Position numbers and translations under genes: made by a program. Source: Sulfitobacter sp. (GTDB taxonomy: Bacteria > Pseudomonadota > Alphaproteobacteria > Rhodobacterales > Rhodobacteraceae). Taken from it: DNA of 24,746 nt. Each line of letters opens with the position of its first letter. The first letter of the stretch is position 1. The notes under the pieces were generated by a model. It saw only the letters and a program-made list of their open reading frames with translations. It ran no database searches and was not told where the DNA came from. Shown here in pieces: positions 15,004 to 23,667 of this stretch. Location of the stretch: contig JAGXHD010000210.1 in the NCBI GenBank assembly GCA_024636395.1, forward strand, positions 1-24,746, written 5' to 3'.

Positions 15004-16308
15004 TCAGCTTTCGCGCCAGGACTTCACGAAATAATCCGTCACAGGCTTGAGCAGATACGTCAACGGCGACCGGTCCCCGGTCTTGATGAAGGCATCGACC
15101 GGCATTCCCGGCAAAAGCTGGGTGCCCGAGGGCAGCCGCTCTATCTCGCCGGGCGACAGCGTGATTTCGGCGCGGAAATAGCGCGCGCCGGTCGTCTGAT
15201 CATCCAATGCGTCCGCCGAGATCACCATTACAAGCCCCTTGAGCTCTGGTGTGGTCCGCTGGTCCATAGAGGAGAACCTAAGATTGACCTCTTGGCCGAC
15301 CGAAATTTCATCGATGTTGTTCGGCGAGACTTGTGCGGCGATCACCAGCGGCCGGTCCTGTGGCACCAGGTACATCAGAGGCTCCGCCGCACGGATCACG
15401 GAGCGCGGGGTCGTCACCTGCATGGAATAGACGATGCCCGAGACCGGCGCGCGGATATCCAGCCGGTCGATGGTCACCAGAAGGGCACGGCGCTGTTCAA
15501 TAAGCGAAAGCTCCCGGTAGCGGGTCTCGCGCAGCTCCGTGATGGCTTCCTCGCGCGCCGAGGTGACCAATTGTAGTCCCACGATCTCGATCTCTGTAAT
15601 GCGCCCCTCGGCCTGTGCACGAGAGGAGATGAGCCGCCCGATATCTCCGGTCAGCTGCGCCTTTTCCTGCTGGAGCCGCAGCACGGACGCGGCTTGTGCC
15701 AGCCCGCTATCCAGCAGTCTTTGCTGGTTGACCAGTTGCGGCTCTATCAGGGCAAGCTGCGCTTCGAGCGAAGTTTCCTGCGCGCGGATCCCAATGATCT
15801 GGTCCTCAATCTGATTGCGCTGTTTACTCAGCTGCTCGACCTCACGGGCAACGCTGTCGCGCCGCGCGTCAAACAGGTTGCGCTGACCTTCCATCAGTTC
15901 CTGCGCATCCGCATTGGTGGTCCCGGCCTTGATCAGATCGGGTGGAAACCGGATCTCGGAGGACTGATCGCGCTGCGCCTCGAGGCGCCCGCGCCGCGCC
16001 ATCAGCTCGTAAAGCTGCCCCTCGATCAGGGTCAACTCTGAATGGGCCTGCTCGGGATCGAGCTGCAACAGCAGATCATCGGCCTTGACCAGATCGCCCT
16101 CATCCACAAGAATCTGTGAAATGGTGCCCCCGGTATCGTGCTGCACGACTTGCCGGTTCCGATCCACCTCGATCCGCCCTGGCGCAACAATAGCCCCCGC
16201 GATGTTGGACATGACAGACCATGTCCCGAACCCGCCGAACAGCAGCGCAATCGCAATGAAGCCGATCATCACCGGCCCCCACGCGCTCCATTTTTTTGTT
16301 TCGCTCAT
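15004..16308 (-). CDS. Type I secretion membrane-fusion protein, HlyD/PrtE family
   Basis: A 434-residue periplasmic adaptor that links an inner-membrane ABC exporter to an outer-membrane TolC-type channel. One membrane anchor lies at about 12-33. A split lipoyl/barrel-sandwich domain begins near 50 (GRIEVDRNRQVVQHDTGG, then VDEGDLVKADDLLLQLD), and a long helical hairpin rich in Glu, Gln and Leu covers about 90-285. The second lipoyl half carries RAPVSGIVYSMQVTT, and a beta-barrel with the C-terminal PLTYLLKPVTDYF ends the protein. This matches the PrtE/AprE type (short, one long coiled coil). Its ATG overlaps the stop of the ABC ATPase gene by four bases. No outer-membrane partner or secreted substrate is encoded nearby. 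Confidence 0.93.
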   Translation of the reverse strand: MSETKKWSAWGPVMIGFIAIALLFGGFGTWSVMSNIAGAIVAPGRIEVDRNRQVVQHDTGGTISQILVDEGDLVKADDLLLQLDPEQAHSELTLIEGQLYELMARRGRLEAQRDQSSEIRFPPDLIKAGTTNADAQELMEGQRNLFDARRDSVAREVEQLSKQRNQIEDQIIGIRAQETSLEAQLALIEPQLVNQQRLLDSGLAQAASVLRLQQEKAQLTGDIGRLISSRAQAEGRITEIEIVGLQLVTSAREEAITELRETRYRELSLIEQRRALLVTIDRLDIRAPVSGIVYSMQVTTPRSVIRAAEPLMYLVPQDRPLVIAAQVSPNNIDEISVGQEVNLRFSSMDQRTTPELKGLVMVISADALDDQTTGARYFRAEITLSPGEIERLPSGTQLLPGMPVDAFIKTGDRSPLTYLLKPVTDYFVKSWRES

Positions 16309-18041
16309 GTCACGCCGCCTCCGTCTTTCGGCGATTGCTTGATGTCGCGGTGGTTTTTCACCATGCCCTTGAGCACCTCGTCCTTGGGGCCAAACGCCAT
16401 CCGCATCCCCCCGTCGAGGACCATCAGCGTATCACATTCCTGAATCGCAGCAGGCCTGTGGGCCATGATCAGCACCGATCGCCCGCTCTCTTTCATCCCA
16501 CGAATTGCGCTGTTCAGTGCTTCCGAGCCCACGTTATCAAGGTTTGAGTTTGGCTCATCCAGCACAAGGATCACGGGATCATCATAAAGTGCGCGCGCAA
16601 GACCGATCCGCTGCATCTGCCCGCCCGAGAGCCGCACCTGGCCGGCTTGTATGACCGTGTCATATCCATTGGGAAACTCCAGGATCATCTCGTGCGCAGC
16701 GGCCATCTTGGCAGCCGCGACAACCTTGGCATCGTCAGGCACTTCGGCCAGCCGCGCGATATTCTGCGCGATGGTTCCGTCAAACAACGTCACCCTCTGG
16801 GGCAGGTAGCCGATATGTCGCCCGAGTGTCTCGGAGCCGTAGTGCTCCAGTGCGGCGGAATCGAGCCTGACCGATCCCCCCGCCGGGCGCCACACACCTG
16901 TCAACGTACGTGCCAGCGTCGACTTGCCTGCGCCGGACGGACCGATCACGCCCACGGCCTGCCCCGGCTCTACCCTGAACGATACCGATTTGAGCGAGGC
17001 CTGTTTTTCTCCCGGCGGCACTACAGTGAGGTTCTTGGCCACGAGCGCCGCCCGCGGCTTGGGCAAGGCAGTGCGCGGCGGCTCCGTCGGCACCATACCC
17101 AAAAGCTCGGCCAGATTGTCCCATCCCTGCATCCCGCGCTGCACGATCGGCCATTGGTTCAGCCCCTGCTCAACCGGCGCAAGTGCGCGGCCCAGCAGGA
17201 TCGACCCCGCGATCATCGCCCCCGGCGTCATCTCATTTTGCAGCACAAGATAGGCCCCGAGCCCCAGCATCGCCGATTGCAGGAAAAGCCGGATCGTTTT
17301 CGTCATGGAGCTGAACGTCCCGCCCACATCCGTGGCGCGCACCTGTCCCTCGAGCGCCTCGCTGCGCGCCTTTTGCCAGCGAGTGAAGGCGGCCTCGCGC
17401 ATGCCCATAGCCTGCACCATCTCGGCCTCCGTGCGGATCTGGTCGGCCATACCGCCGGCCTGCTGGCCCGCGATGCCCGCACGCGCCTGCGCCCCGCGTG
17501 ACAGATACTGGTTCGCAACCGCGATCAGGACCAGCACGGCACCGCCCGCGAGGGCAAGATATCCCAGATACGGGTGGAATACGAAGATCCCTGCAAAGAA
17601 GATCGGGGTCCAGGGTAGATCGAACGCCGCCATCAGGACGGGCGAAGTGATCGTGCGCTGTACCGCTTCGAGATCGGAAAGACCGGCGTTTGTCTTGCTG
17701 TCGGGCGCCAGCGCCGATTTGCGCACGACGGCGTCAAACACACGGCGGTCCAGATCGTCCTGAAACCGCGCACCCACCCGTGCCATGATCCGACCACGCG
17801 TATATTCGAGCAGGCCCATCACACCATAGGCAAACAGAACGAGAAGCGACAGCGCAACCAGCGTTTCCTGACTGCCCGATCCCAAGACCCGGTCATAGAC
17901 CTGCAACATATACAGAGGTCCGGTCAGCATCAGCAAATTGGCAAATGCCGAAAACAGACCCACCGCCCAATAAAGCCCGCGGCTGCGCTTGCGAACCTGT
18001 CGCAGCTCTTCACGCCCGCGTTTAACTGTGTCGGCCTGCAT
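16305..18041 (-). CDS. Type I secretion ABC transporter ATPase/permease, PrtD type
   Basis: An inner-membrane exporter half-transporter, 578 residues from the ATG at 18041. The membrane domain (about 20-290) opens with GLYWAVGLFSAFANLLMLTGP and LYMLQVYDRVL, a signature of the PrtD/AprD/HasD group. There is no N-terminal C39 peptidase or peptidase-like domain, which fits export of RTX-type proteins with a C-terminal signal. The ATPase domain has Walker A GPSGAGKS (367-374), signature LSGGQ (471-475), Walker B ILVLDEP and the H-loop in MAHRP. The frame continues upstream to a GTG at 18083, adding 14 residues; neither start has a strong ribosome site and 18041 is where family similarity begins. 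No cargo gene is adjacent. Confidence 0.93.
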   Translation of the reverse strand: MQADTVKRGREELRQVRKRSRGLYWAVGLFSAFANLLMLTGPLYMLQVYDRVLGSGSQETLVALSLLVLFAYGVMGLLEYTRGRIMARVGARFQDDLDRRVFDAVVRKSALAPDSKTNAGLSDLEAVQRTITSPVLMAAFDLPWTPIFFAGIFVFHPYLGYLALAGGAVLVLIAVANQYLSRGAQARAGIAGQQAGGMADQIRTEAEMVQAMGMREAAFTRWQKARSEALEGQVRATDVGGTFSSMTKTIRLFLQSAMLGLGAYLVLQNEMTPGAMIAGSILLGRALAPVEQGLNQWPIVQRGMQGWDNLAELLGMVPTEPPRTALPKPRAALVAKNLTVVPPGEKQASLKSVSFRVEPGQAVGVIGPSGAGKSTLARTLTGVWRPAGGSVRLDSAALEHYGSETLGRHIGYLPQRVTLFDGTIAQNIARLAEVPDDAKVVAAAKMAAAHEMILEFPNGYDTVIQAGQVRLSGGQMQRIGLARALYDDPVILVLDEPNSNLDNVGSEALNSAIRGMKESGRSVLIMAHRPAAIQECDTLMVLDGGMRMAFGPKDEVLKGMVKNHRDIKQSPKDGGGVT

Positions 18042-18208
18042 ACGCACCAATCCAAATTTCAGATGGCGGTACATCCGGTGCACCGCATTTTATCGCCCGC
18101 GCCAAAATCCCGACGCATCTAAATCGCCCAACGCGTTACTCAAACATTACTTTGCTTAACAATCAATTGCCCGTTCCAAGACCAATGTCGTTTCGTGTAT
18201 AATAGTCG

Positions 18209-20449
18209 CTATCGGTCCGACCCTGTGTTGGATCCACCGCCGCCACTCCCACCGCCGCCTCCGATGCTGCCAAAGATATCCTGCAGCACCTGATCAATGA
18301 TATTTGTGGGGCGAGACTGAGAAGGCGCCTGCGGAGCATTAACCTGTCCCATCGGCGCCACCCCATTCACATCGCCCTGAAAGATGACCTGTGCAGGTGC
18401 AGGCAGGACCATAGGCAGGTCAAGCACGGGTACACCCTCGTGCACACGCAGCATCACCTCGCGCCAGATCTCGGCGGGAAGACCACCCCCGGTGACACCT
18501 TTGAGCGGCGTGTTGTCATCATAGCCCATCCAAACGCCAGCCACGTAATCGGCGGAGAAACCGATAAACCAGGCATCTTTTGCCGCCGAGGTCGTCCCCG
18601 TCTTGCCGGCGAGCTGTCGCCCGCCGAACTGCGCGCGCTGGCCTGTCCCCTCCGATACAACCTTTTCCATCATGTAGATGAGTTGGCCCGCAGCTTCTTC
18701 CTGAATAACACGCTCCCCGATGCCGCCACCCGTACCCATCAGCGGCTCCGGATCGTCACGCAGACGCAGATCGACCAGCCCGTAAGGCGTCACGGACGAG
18801 CCCCCGTTGAGGATCCCCGCGAAGGCGCCGGTCATTTCGATCAACGTGCTCTCGGAGGCGCCGAGCGCCAGCGCGGGTCCGGCGGCCAGATCATTCTTGA
18901 TACCGAATTGCGCGGCGACCGTGCTCACCGTTTCACGGCCCACGGATTCGGAAATCTTCACGGCGGGAATGTTGAGCGACTGCGCCAGCGCACGGGTCAT
19001 GCTGACCTGCCCCGAGAAGCTGTTGGTGTAGTTGCGTGGACACCACTCCCCCGAGCCGGGGATGTTGAGACAATAGGGGCTGTCATCCACCAGATCATTC
19101 GGCGAATAGCCCAGATCGAGGGCGGCCGCATAGACGAACGGCTTGAACGCCGATCCGGTCTGGCGCAACGCCTGCGTGGCGCGGTTGAACGAGCCCGACA
19201 CGCGGGTCTTGCGCCCGCCAACCATCGCGCGCACGGCGCCATCCGCGCTCATCACCACGATCGCAGCTTGCGCCTCGGATCCTTCGCGCACCTTGTTCTC
19301 GAACACCCAGTTCAGCCCGTCCACCGCCGCCTGCTGCATCCGCTGGTCCAGCGTGGTGCGGATGATCACATCCTCGGTGGTGTTTCGGGTGAAAAATTCA
19401 GGCCCCGTCGACATCACCCAATCCGCGAAATCGCCGCCCGCCCGTGCCTCTGCCGCTTCCGAGAGGGTGGCGGGGGTGGCTAAGGCTGCCGCCGCTTCCG
19501 CATCGGTCAGATAGCCCTGCTCGTTCATCAGGCGCAGGACGGTGGCCGCACGGTTGCGCGAACGCTCCAGATTGGACGTGGGCGAGAGTGTGCTGGGCGC
19601 GGTGAGGAGCCCCGCGAGCATCGCCGCTTCGGCGGCATCCAGCATCGCTGCCGATTTGCCGAAAAACCGCTGTGCCGCCGCTTCCGCGCCAAAAGCACCA
19701 CCGCCCATGTAAGCGCGGTTCAGATAGATCGAGAGGATTTCATCTTTGGTGTACTTGGCCTCCATCGCCATCGAATACACCGCCTCTTTGGCTTTGCGCT
19801 TGATCGAGCCACGGCGGCACTCGGCCTCGTATTGCGCCTCGGTCTGGCCTGCAGACGGATCATAGGGTTCCCCGAGGCACAGCAACTTTGCCGTCTGCTG
19901 GGTAATCGTCGAGCCACCGTGCCCGGACAATGGTCCGCGCCCCTCGCTCAGGTTGATGCGCACCGCCGAAGCGATGCCGCGCGGGCTGAGACCGAAATGC
20001 TGGTAAAACCGCTTGTCCTCAGTCGCGATCACCGCGTTCCTGAGGTGGCGCGAGACGTTGTCCGCCGTCACGGCCCCGCCGAATTGATCCCCGCGCCATG
20101 CAAAGACCTCGCTGTTATTGTCGAGCATGGTGACGGAGCCGTTTGCACGCCCGTCCAAAAGGTCGCCAAGCGGCGGCAACGTTGTGTAGAAATATCCCAC
20201 GATCAGCGCCAGCACCGCAAAGCCGACCAGCGCAGTGCGGGAGGTGATCACCCAGATCAGGCGCAGAATCCAACGCGCGAGAGCACTCAATAGCCCCAGA
20301 ATGCCGCCACGACGAGGCCGAGACGGCTTACGCGCCCGTTTTGCCTTGGCGGCGGGCTTAACGCCCGCTTTTGAGGCGGATGTGCGCGCTTTTCCAGCGT
20401 ACCGCTTATCGGCCACCAACGGACCTTTGCGCTTGGATGAATCACTCAT
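18209..20449 (-). CDS. mrcA: Bifunctional penicillin-binding protein 1A
   Basis: A 746-residue class A PBP that polymerises lipid II and cross-links peptidoglycan. A basic cytoplasmic tail (1-48) precedes the membrane anchor (about 68-90). The GT51 transglycosylase has EDKRFYQHFG with catalytic E144, GGSTITQQTAKLL (178-190) and the second glutamate E222. The transpeptidase has S433 and K436 (SAFK), S491-N493 (SLN) and K616-T617-G618 (KTG). Two features stand out: an insertion of about 20 residues between the GT motifs bracketed by C191 and C211, and a second cysteine pair, C460 and C470, just before the SLN motif. The C-terminus ends in a glycine-rich tail (about 730-740). The ORF-like E. coli-type OB domain between the two catalytic domains appears short. 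It is divergent from glnK and precedes the secretion genes. Confidence 0.94.
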   Translation of the reverse strand: MSDSSKRKGPLVADKRYAGKARTSASKAGVKPAAKAKRARKPSRPRRGGILGLLSALARWILRLIWVITSRTALVGFAVLALIVGYFYTTLPPLGDLLDGRANGSVTMLDNNSEVFAWRGDQFGGAVTADNVSRHLRNAVIATEDKRFYQHFGLSPRGIASAVRINLSEGRGPLSGHGGSTITQQTAKLLCLGEPYDPSAGQTEAQYEAECRRGSIKRKAKEAVYSMAMEAKYTKDEILSIYLNRAYMGGGAFGAEAAAQRFFGKSAAMLDAAEAAMLAGLLTAPSTLSPTSNLERSRNRAATVLRLMNEQGYLTDAEAAAALATPATLSEAAEARAGGDFADWVMSTGPEFFTRNTTEDVIIRTTLDQRMQQAAVDGLNWVFENKVREGSEAQAAIVVMSADGAVRAMVGGRKTRVSGSFNRATQALRQTGSAFKPFVYAAALDLGYSPNDLVDDSPYCLNIPGSGEWCPRNYTNSFSGQVSMTRALAQSLNIPAVKISESVGRETVSTVAAQFGIKNDLAAGPALALGASESTLIEMTGAFAGILNGGSSVTPYGLVDLRLRDDPEPLMGTGGGIGERVIQEEAAGQLIYMMEKVVSEGTGQRAQFGGRQLAGKTGTTSAAKDAWFIGFSADYVAGVWMGYDDNTPLKGVTGGGLPAEIWREVMLRVHEGVPVLDLPMVLPAPAQVIFQGDVNGVAPMGQVNAPQAPSQSRPTNIIDQVLQDIFGSIGGGGGSGGGGSNTGSDR

Positions 20450-20543
20450 GTCTCTGGGCCTGCTCGCCTACTGTTTTACCGCACCTTAAACCGCTGACAC
20501 AGGTTTGTTTAGCGCTTGATCGCATTGATCACTTCATATTGAT

Positions 20544-20576
20544 GCCTATTTTTTAGGCTTAATTTTTTATTAGCCT
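20544..20576. repeat. AT-rich nested inverted repeats between pbp1A and glnK
   Basis: Within a strikingly AT-rich block (about 20530-20595), GCCTA (20544-20548) pairs with TAGGC (20554-20558) over a five-T loop. The same TAGGC strand, read as AGGCT plus AAT (20555-20563), can instead pair with ATTAGCCT (20569-20576). The two hairpins share an arm and are mutually exclusive. TTAA-N7-TTAG (20559-20573) also resembles a CtrA box with one mismatch. The block lies 130-165 bases before glnK and about 95-130 bases before pbp1A, so it is likely a regulatory or promoter region. The remainder of 20450-20706 holds no gene that I can support. Confidence 0.45.
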
Positions 20577-20706
20577 AATTTTAGTGCATTTATGTCAACC
20601 AAACGCTGCGTTGAGTCGTACCGACCCTTTTCAATAGCCGCCCTTATCCTTTTGTCTGTGTCCACATCATGCGGGACTTGCCGCACTTCAAGAGGGGACA
20701 ATTTAG

Positions 20707-21045
20707 GTGAAACTCATCATTGCCACGATCAAACCATTCAAGCTCGAAGAGGTTCGCGAAGCGCTGACCGACGCGGGCGTGCGCGGTCTGATGGTCACAG
20801 AAATCAAAGGCTTCGGCGCACAGTCCGGCCATACCGAAATTTATCGCGGCGCGGAATATGTCGTAAACTTCGTACCGAAGGTAAAACTCGAACTGGTGGT
20901 CGCCGACAGCGTGGCAGACCAGATGGTCGAAGTGATTACAAAAACAGCCCAGACCGGCAAAATTGGCGATGGCAAAATCTTTGTCCTCGATGTCGAGCAA
21001 GCCGTGCGCGTCCGCACGGGTGAAACCGGCGAAGACGCTATCTAA
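20707..21045 (+). CDS. glnK: PII nitrogen regulatory protein GlnK
   Basis: A 112-residue PII signal protein, which reads cellular 2-oxoglutarate, ATP and ADP and, when not uridylylated, blocks the AmtB channel. The T-loop has Y51 in YRGAEY, the uridylylation site of GlnD. TGKIGDGKIFV (about 83-95) is the second PII signature (nucleotide-binding B-loop region). The start is GTG at 20707, with GAGGGG nine bases upstream and the normal N-terminus MKLIIATIKPFK. Placement immediately before amtB, 13 bases apart, is the classical glnK-amtB pair and supports GlnK rather than GlnB. NtrC-dependent control is expected for the family, but I could not find a convincing sigma-54 or NtrC site upstream. Confidence 0.95.
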   Translation: MKLIIATIKPFKLEEVREALTDAGVRGLMVTEIKGFGAQSGHTEIYRGAEYVVNFVPKVKLELVVADSVADQMVEVITKTAQTGKIGDGKIFVLDVEQAVRVRTGETGEDAI

Positions 21046-21058
21046 CTCAAGGATGAAA

Positions 21059-22378
21059 ATGATGAACAACAAATACCTCATTCCGGTCAGCGCCGCTGCA
21101 GCCCTGCTGCCGACGTTCGCGCTGGCGCAAGACGCCGCCGCTCCGGGCTTCGACGAAATCGGCCCCTACATCATGACCACCCTGCTGTTCCTCGTGGGCG
21201 GCTTTCTGGTGTTTTGGATGGCGGCAGGCTTTGCCATGCTTGAAGCGGGCCTCGTCCGCTCCAAGAACGTCACAATGCAGCTGACCAAAAACATCGCTCT
21301 CTTTGCGCTCGCGGGAATCATGTACTGGCTCGTCGGGTTCAACCTGATGTACCCAGGCGATTTTAACGGCTACTTCGCCTTCAACTTCGTCCCAACTGTG
21401 CTCGAGCCCGTCGGCCTTGCAGCAGCGGATGCTTCGCTTGATTATGCCTCCGTGGCGTCCGACTTCTTCTTCCAGCTGATGTTCGTCGCTGCGACAGCCT
21501 CGATCGTGTCGGGTGTTCTGGCGGAGCGGATCAAACTGTGGCCCTTCCTGTTCTTCGTGCTCATTTTGACAGGTATCTTCTACCCGATCTCCGGATCCTG
21601 GCAGTGGGGCGGCGGTTGGTTGTCCGAGATGGGCTTCAGCGATTTCGCGGGTTCCACAATCGTGCACTCCGTAGGCGGCTGGGCTGCTCTGGCAGGCGCG
21701 CTGATCCTCGGGCCACGCCTTGGCAAGTACAAGGACGGTCGCGTCAATCCGATGCCAGGCTCAAATCTGGCGCTCGCCACACTGGGTACGTTCATCCTGT
21801 GGCTCGGCTGGTTCGGCTTCAACGGCGGCTCCCAGCTTGCTGCGGGCACCGTGGGTGACATCACCGATGTCGGCCGCATCTTCGCCAACACCAACATGGC
21901 CGCATCTGCCGGTGCAGTCGCCGCCCTGATCCTGACACAGATCCTCTACAAGAAGGTCGACCTCACGATGGTGCTGAACGGCTGTCTCGCGGGTCTGGTG
22001 TCCATTACGGCGGAACCTCTCGCACCCTCGATGTTCGGTGCGCTTTGGATCGGTGCCGTGGGTGGTGTGATCGTGGTCTTCGCGGTCCCCTTCCTCGACA
22101 AGCTCAAGATCGACGACGTCGTGGGTGCGATCCCGGTCCACCTCTTCGCGGGTATCTGGGGCACCATCGCCGTGGTCTTCTACAACAGTGATGCAAGCCT
22201 TGTGACACAGCTGATCGGCATCGCAGCCTACGGTATCTTCACATTCGTAGCCTCTGCGATCCTGTGGTTCATCCTCAAGGCGGCCGTTGGCATCCGGGTG
22301 AGCGAAGAAGCCGAGATCGCCGGTCTCGACATGGCGGAACTGGGCATGGAAGCCTACCCCGAGTTCCACCGCGGCTAA
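21059..22378 (+). CDS. amtB: Ammonium transporter AmtB
   Basis: An inner-membrane ammonium channel of the Amt/Mep/Rh family, about 439 residues with around eleven membrane helices after a cleavable signal peptide (NKYLIPVSAAAALLPTFALA, then QDAAA). Family features include the twin pore histidines, one in IVHSVGGWAALAGALILGPR and the other in PVHLFAGIWGTIAV, and FNGGSQLAAG in a pore helix. Three nearby ATGs exist (21053, 21059, 21062); AAGG at 21049-21052 suits 21059 or 21062 but lies too close to 21053. It is co-transcribed with glnK, whose product binds AmtB at the cytoplasmic face. A hairpin and then a bidirectional terminator follow the stop. Confidence 0.95.
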   Translation: MMNNKYLIPVSAAAALLPTFALAQDAAAPGFDEIGPYIMTTLLFLVGGFLVFWMAAGFAMLEAGLVRSKNVTMQLTKNIALFALAGIMYWLVGFNLMYPGDFNGYFAFNFVPTVLEPVGLAAADASLDYASVASDFFFQLMFVAATASIVSGVLAERIKLWPFLFFVLILTGIFYPISGSWQWGGGWLSEMGFSDFAGSTIVHSVGGWAALAGALILGPRLGKYKDGRVNPMPGSNLALATLGTFILWLGWFGFNGGSQLAAGTVGDITDVGRIFANTNMAASAGAVAALILTQILYKKVDLTMVLNGCLAGLVSITAEPLAPSMFGALWIGAVGGVIVVFAVPFLDKLKIDDVVGAIPVHLFAGIWGTIAVVFYNSDASLVTQLIGIAAYGIFTFVASAILWFILKAAVGIRVSEEAEIAGLDMAELGMEAYPEFHRG

Positions 22379-22391
22379 GGCTGCACAATCG

Positions 22392-22415
22392 CTGCCCTCC
22401 CGCACGGGAGGGCAG
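22392..22415 (+). terminator. Stable hairpin just after amtB
   Basis: CTGCCCTCCC and GGGAGGGCAG form a perfect 10-bp stem with a GCAC loop, 13 bases beyond the amtB stop. No T-run follows, so it probably stabilises the 3' end or assists the true terminator located 12 bases further on. Confidence 0.55.
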
Positions 22416-22426
22416 TGTGAACACAA

Positions 22427-22464
22427 AGAAAAAGCCCCGCACCATTCGGTTGCGGGGCTTTTTT
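22427..22464. terminator. Bidirectional intrinsic terminator between amtB and the aminotransferase gene
   Basis: AGCCCCGC and GCGGGGCT enclose a small loop region with CC/GG pairing. The stem is preceded by AAAGAAAA and followed by TTTTTT, so each strand has a stem followed by a U-tract. It can end glnK-amtB on the plus strand and the sulfurtransferase-aminotransferase unit on the minus strand. Confidence 0.9.
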
Positions 22465-22482
22465 ACGTGCGGGAAAGCGGTT

Positions 22483-23667
22483 TCAGATGCCCGCGTCGAT
22501 GATCGCGTTCGCAAGGATCGGAACAGTGCGGGCGTTCAGCCCGGCGATGTTCATCCGGCTATCTCCCACCATGTAGATACCATGCTCCACCCGCAGCTTC
22601 TCGACCATTTCAGGCGTGGTGCCGAGCCGCGAGAACATGCCGCGATGCTGCGCCAGAAAGCTGAACCGGTCGGAGCCTGCCAGCTTTTGCAGCTCCTGCG
22701 CCAACTGCTCGCGCAGACCGAGCATCGACAGTCTTACCTCTTCCAGCTCCGCCTGCCAATCGGCGCGCAGCGCATCATCGGTGAGGATCATCGTCACCAG
22801 CCGCGCGCCGTGATCGGGCGGGAAGCTGAAATTCTGGCGGTTCAGGTAAGCGAGCGTGCCCTGATTGAGCGCACGCGCCCCACCATCCGCACTCACCACC
22901 ATCAACAGCCCCGTCCGCTCTCGGTAAATCCCGAAGTTCTTCGAGCAGCTCGCCGCAATGATGCACTCTGGCACCGCCGCCGCGACCTTGCGCGTGGCGG
23001 CTGCATCCTCTTCCAGCCCTTCGCCAAAGCCCTGATAGGCAATGTCGATCATCGGCGTTGCGCCCGTTTCAAGCAGCAGGGCGATTACCTCGTCCCACTG
23101 GGCGCTGTTGAGGTTTGCGCCCGTCGGGTTGTGGCAGCAGCCGTGCAGCAGGACCACATCACCCTTCCGTGCAGCCTTAAGATCAGCCATCAATCCGTCG
23201 AAATCGACACCCCGCGTCTCTTCATCGAAATACCGGTAGGGCACCATCTCGATTCCCAGATAGGCCAGTATCGACAGGTGGTTGGGCCACGTGGGGTCGG
23301 ACACGAACACCCGCGCATCGGGCCGTGCCATCTGGATAAGCTCGAACGCCTGCCGGACCGCGCCGGTGCCACCGGGCGTCGCGGCCGCCGCAATCGTATC
23401 GCGCGGGACTGCACCGCCCAGCACCAGATCGATCATGGCGTCGGCAAACGCGGGATCGCCTGCCAACCCTGTGTAGACCTTGCTGTCCTGCACCTCCCAC
23501 AATTGATGCTCGGCCTTTTTCACGGCCCGCATCACCGGCGTCAGCCCGGTCGCGTCCTTATAGACGCCGACACCAAGATCCACCTTGGTCTCGCTCGGGT
23601 CATCGCGGTACTTCTGGACCAACGCCAGAATTTTGTCGGCAGGTTGTTGCTTTAACGTCTCGAACAT
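22483..23667 (-). CDS. tyrB: Aromatic amino acid aminotransferase (class I, TyrB/AspC type)
   Basis: A 394-residue PLP enzyme that exchanges amino groups between aromatic or dicarboxylic amino acids and 2-oxo acids. The Schiff-base lysine is K243 in SCSKNFGIYRERTG (240-253), the aspartate for the pyridine nitrogen is D208 (MIDIAYQGFG), HNPTG at 179-183 is the cofactor-contacting motif, and a C-terminal arginine in SRMNIAGLN should bind the substrate carboxylate. The TyrB/AspC family Ia pattern is clear; aromatic versus aspartate preference cannot be decided from sequence. The frame is open to 23712, but the ATG at 23667 has GGAGA upstream and MFETLKQQPADKI is the normal start. That ATG shares one base with the upstream sulfurtransferase stop (TAATG), so the two are translationally coupled. 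Confidence 0.93.
   Translation of the reverse strand: MFETLKQQPADKILALVQKYRDDPSETKVDLGVGVYKDATGLTPVMRAVKKAEHQLWEVQDSKVYTGLAGDPAFADAMIDLVLGGAVPRDTIAAAATPGGTGAVRQAFELIQMARPDARVFVSDPTWPNHLSILAYLGIEMVPYRYFDEETRGVDFDGLMADLKAARKGDVVLLHGCCHNPTGANLNSAQWDEVIALLLETGATPMIDIAYQGFGEGLEEDAAATRKVAAAVPECIIAASCSKNFGIYRERTGLLMVVSADGGARALNQGTLAYLNRQNFSFPPDHGARLVTMILTDDALRADWQAELEEVRLSMLGLREQLAQELQKLAGSDRFSFLAQHRGMFSRLGTTPEMVEKLRVEHGIYMVGDSRMNIAGLNARTVPILANAIIDAGI

Noticed and set aside
18440..19483. 347-codon plus-strand frame inside pbp1A
   Set aside because: Antisense to the transpeptidase domain with intact SxxK, SxN and KTG motifs; composition is that of a shadow frame.
20521..20536. TTGATCGCATTGATCA as a possible FnrL box
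   Set aside because: The half-sites TTGAT and ATCA are seven bases apart instead of four, so it does not fit the FNR consensus.
20640..20706. Possible sigma-54 site (GG-N10-GC) in front of glnK
   Set aside because: The GGGACTTGCCGCAC segment does not give GG and GC at the required spacing.
22264..23655. 463-codon open frame on the plus strand opposite the aminotransferase
   Set aside because: It lies antisense to a gene with complete PLP-enzyme motifs, its translation is rich in Arg, His and Pro with no recognisable domain, and it is explained by GC-rich third positions.
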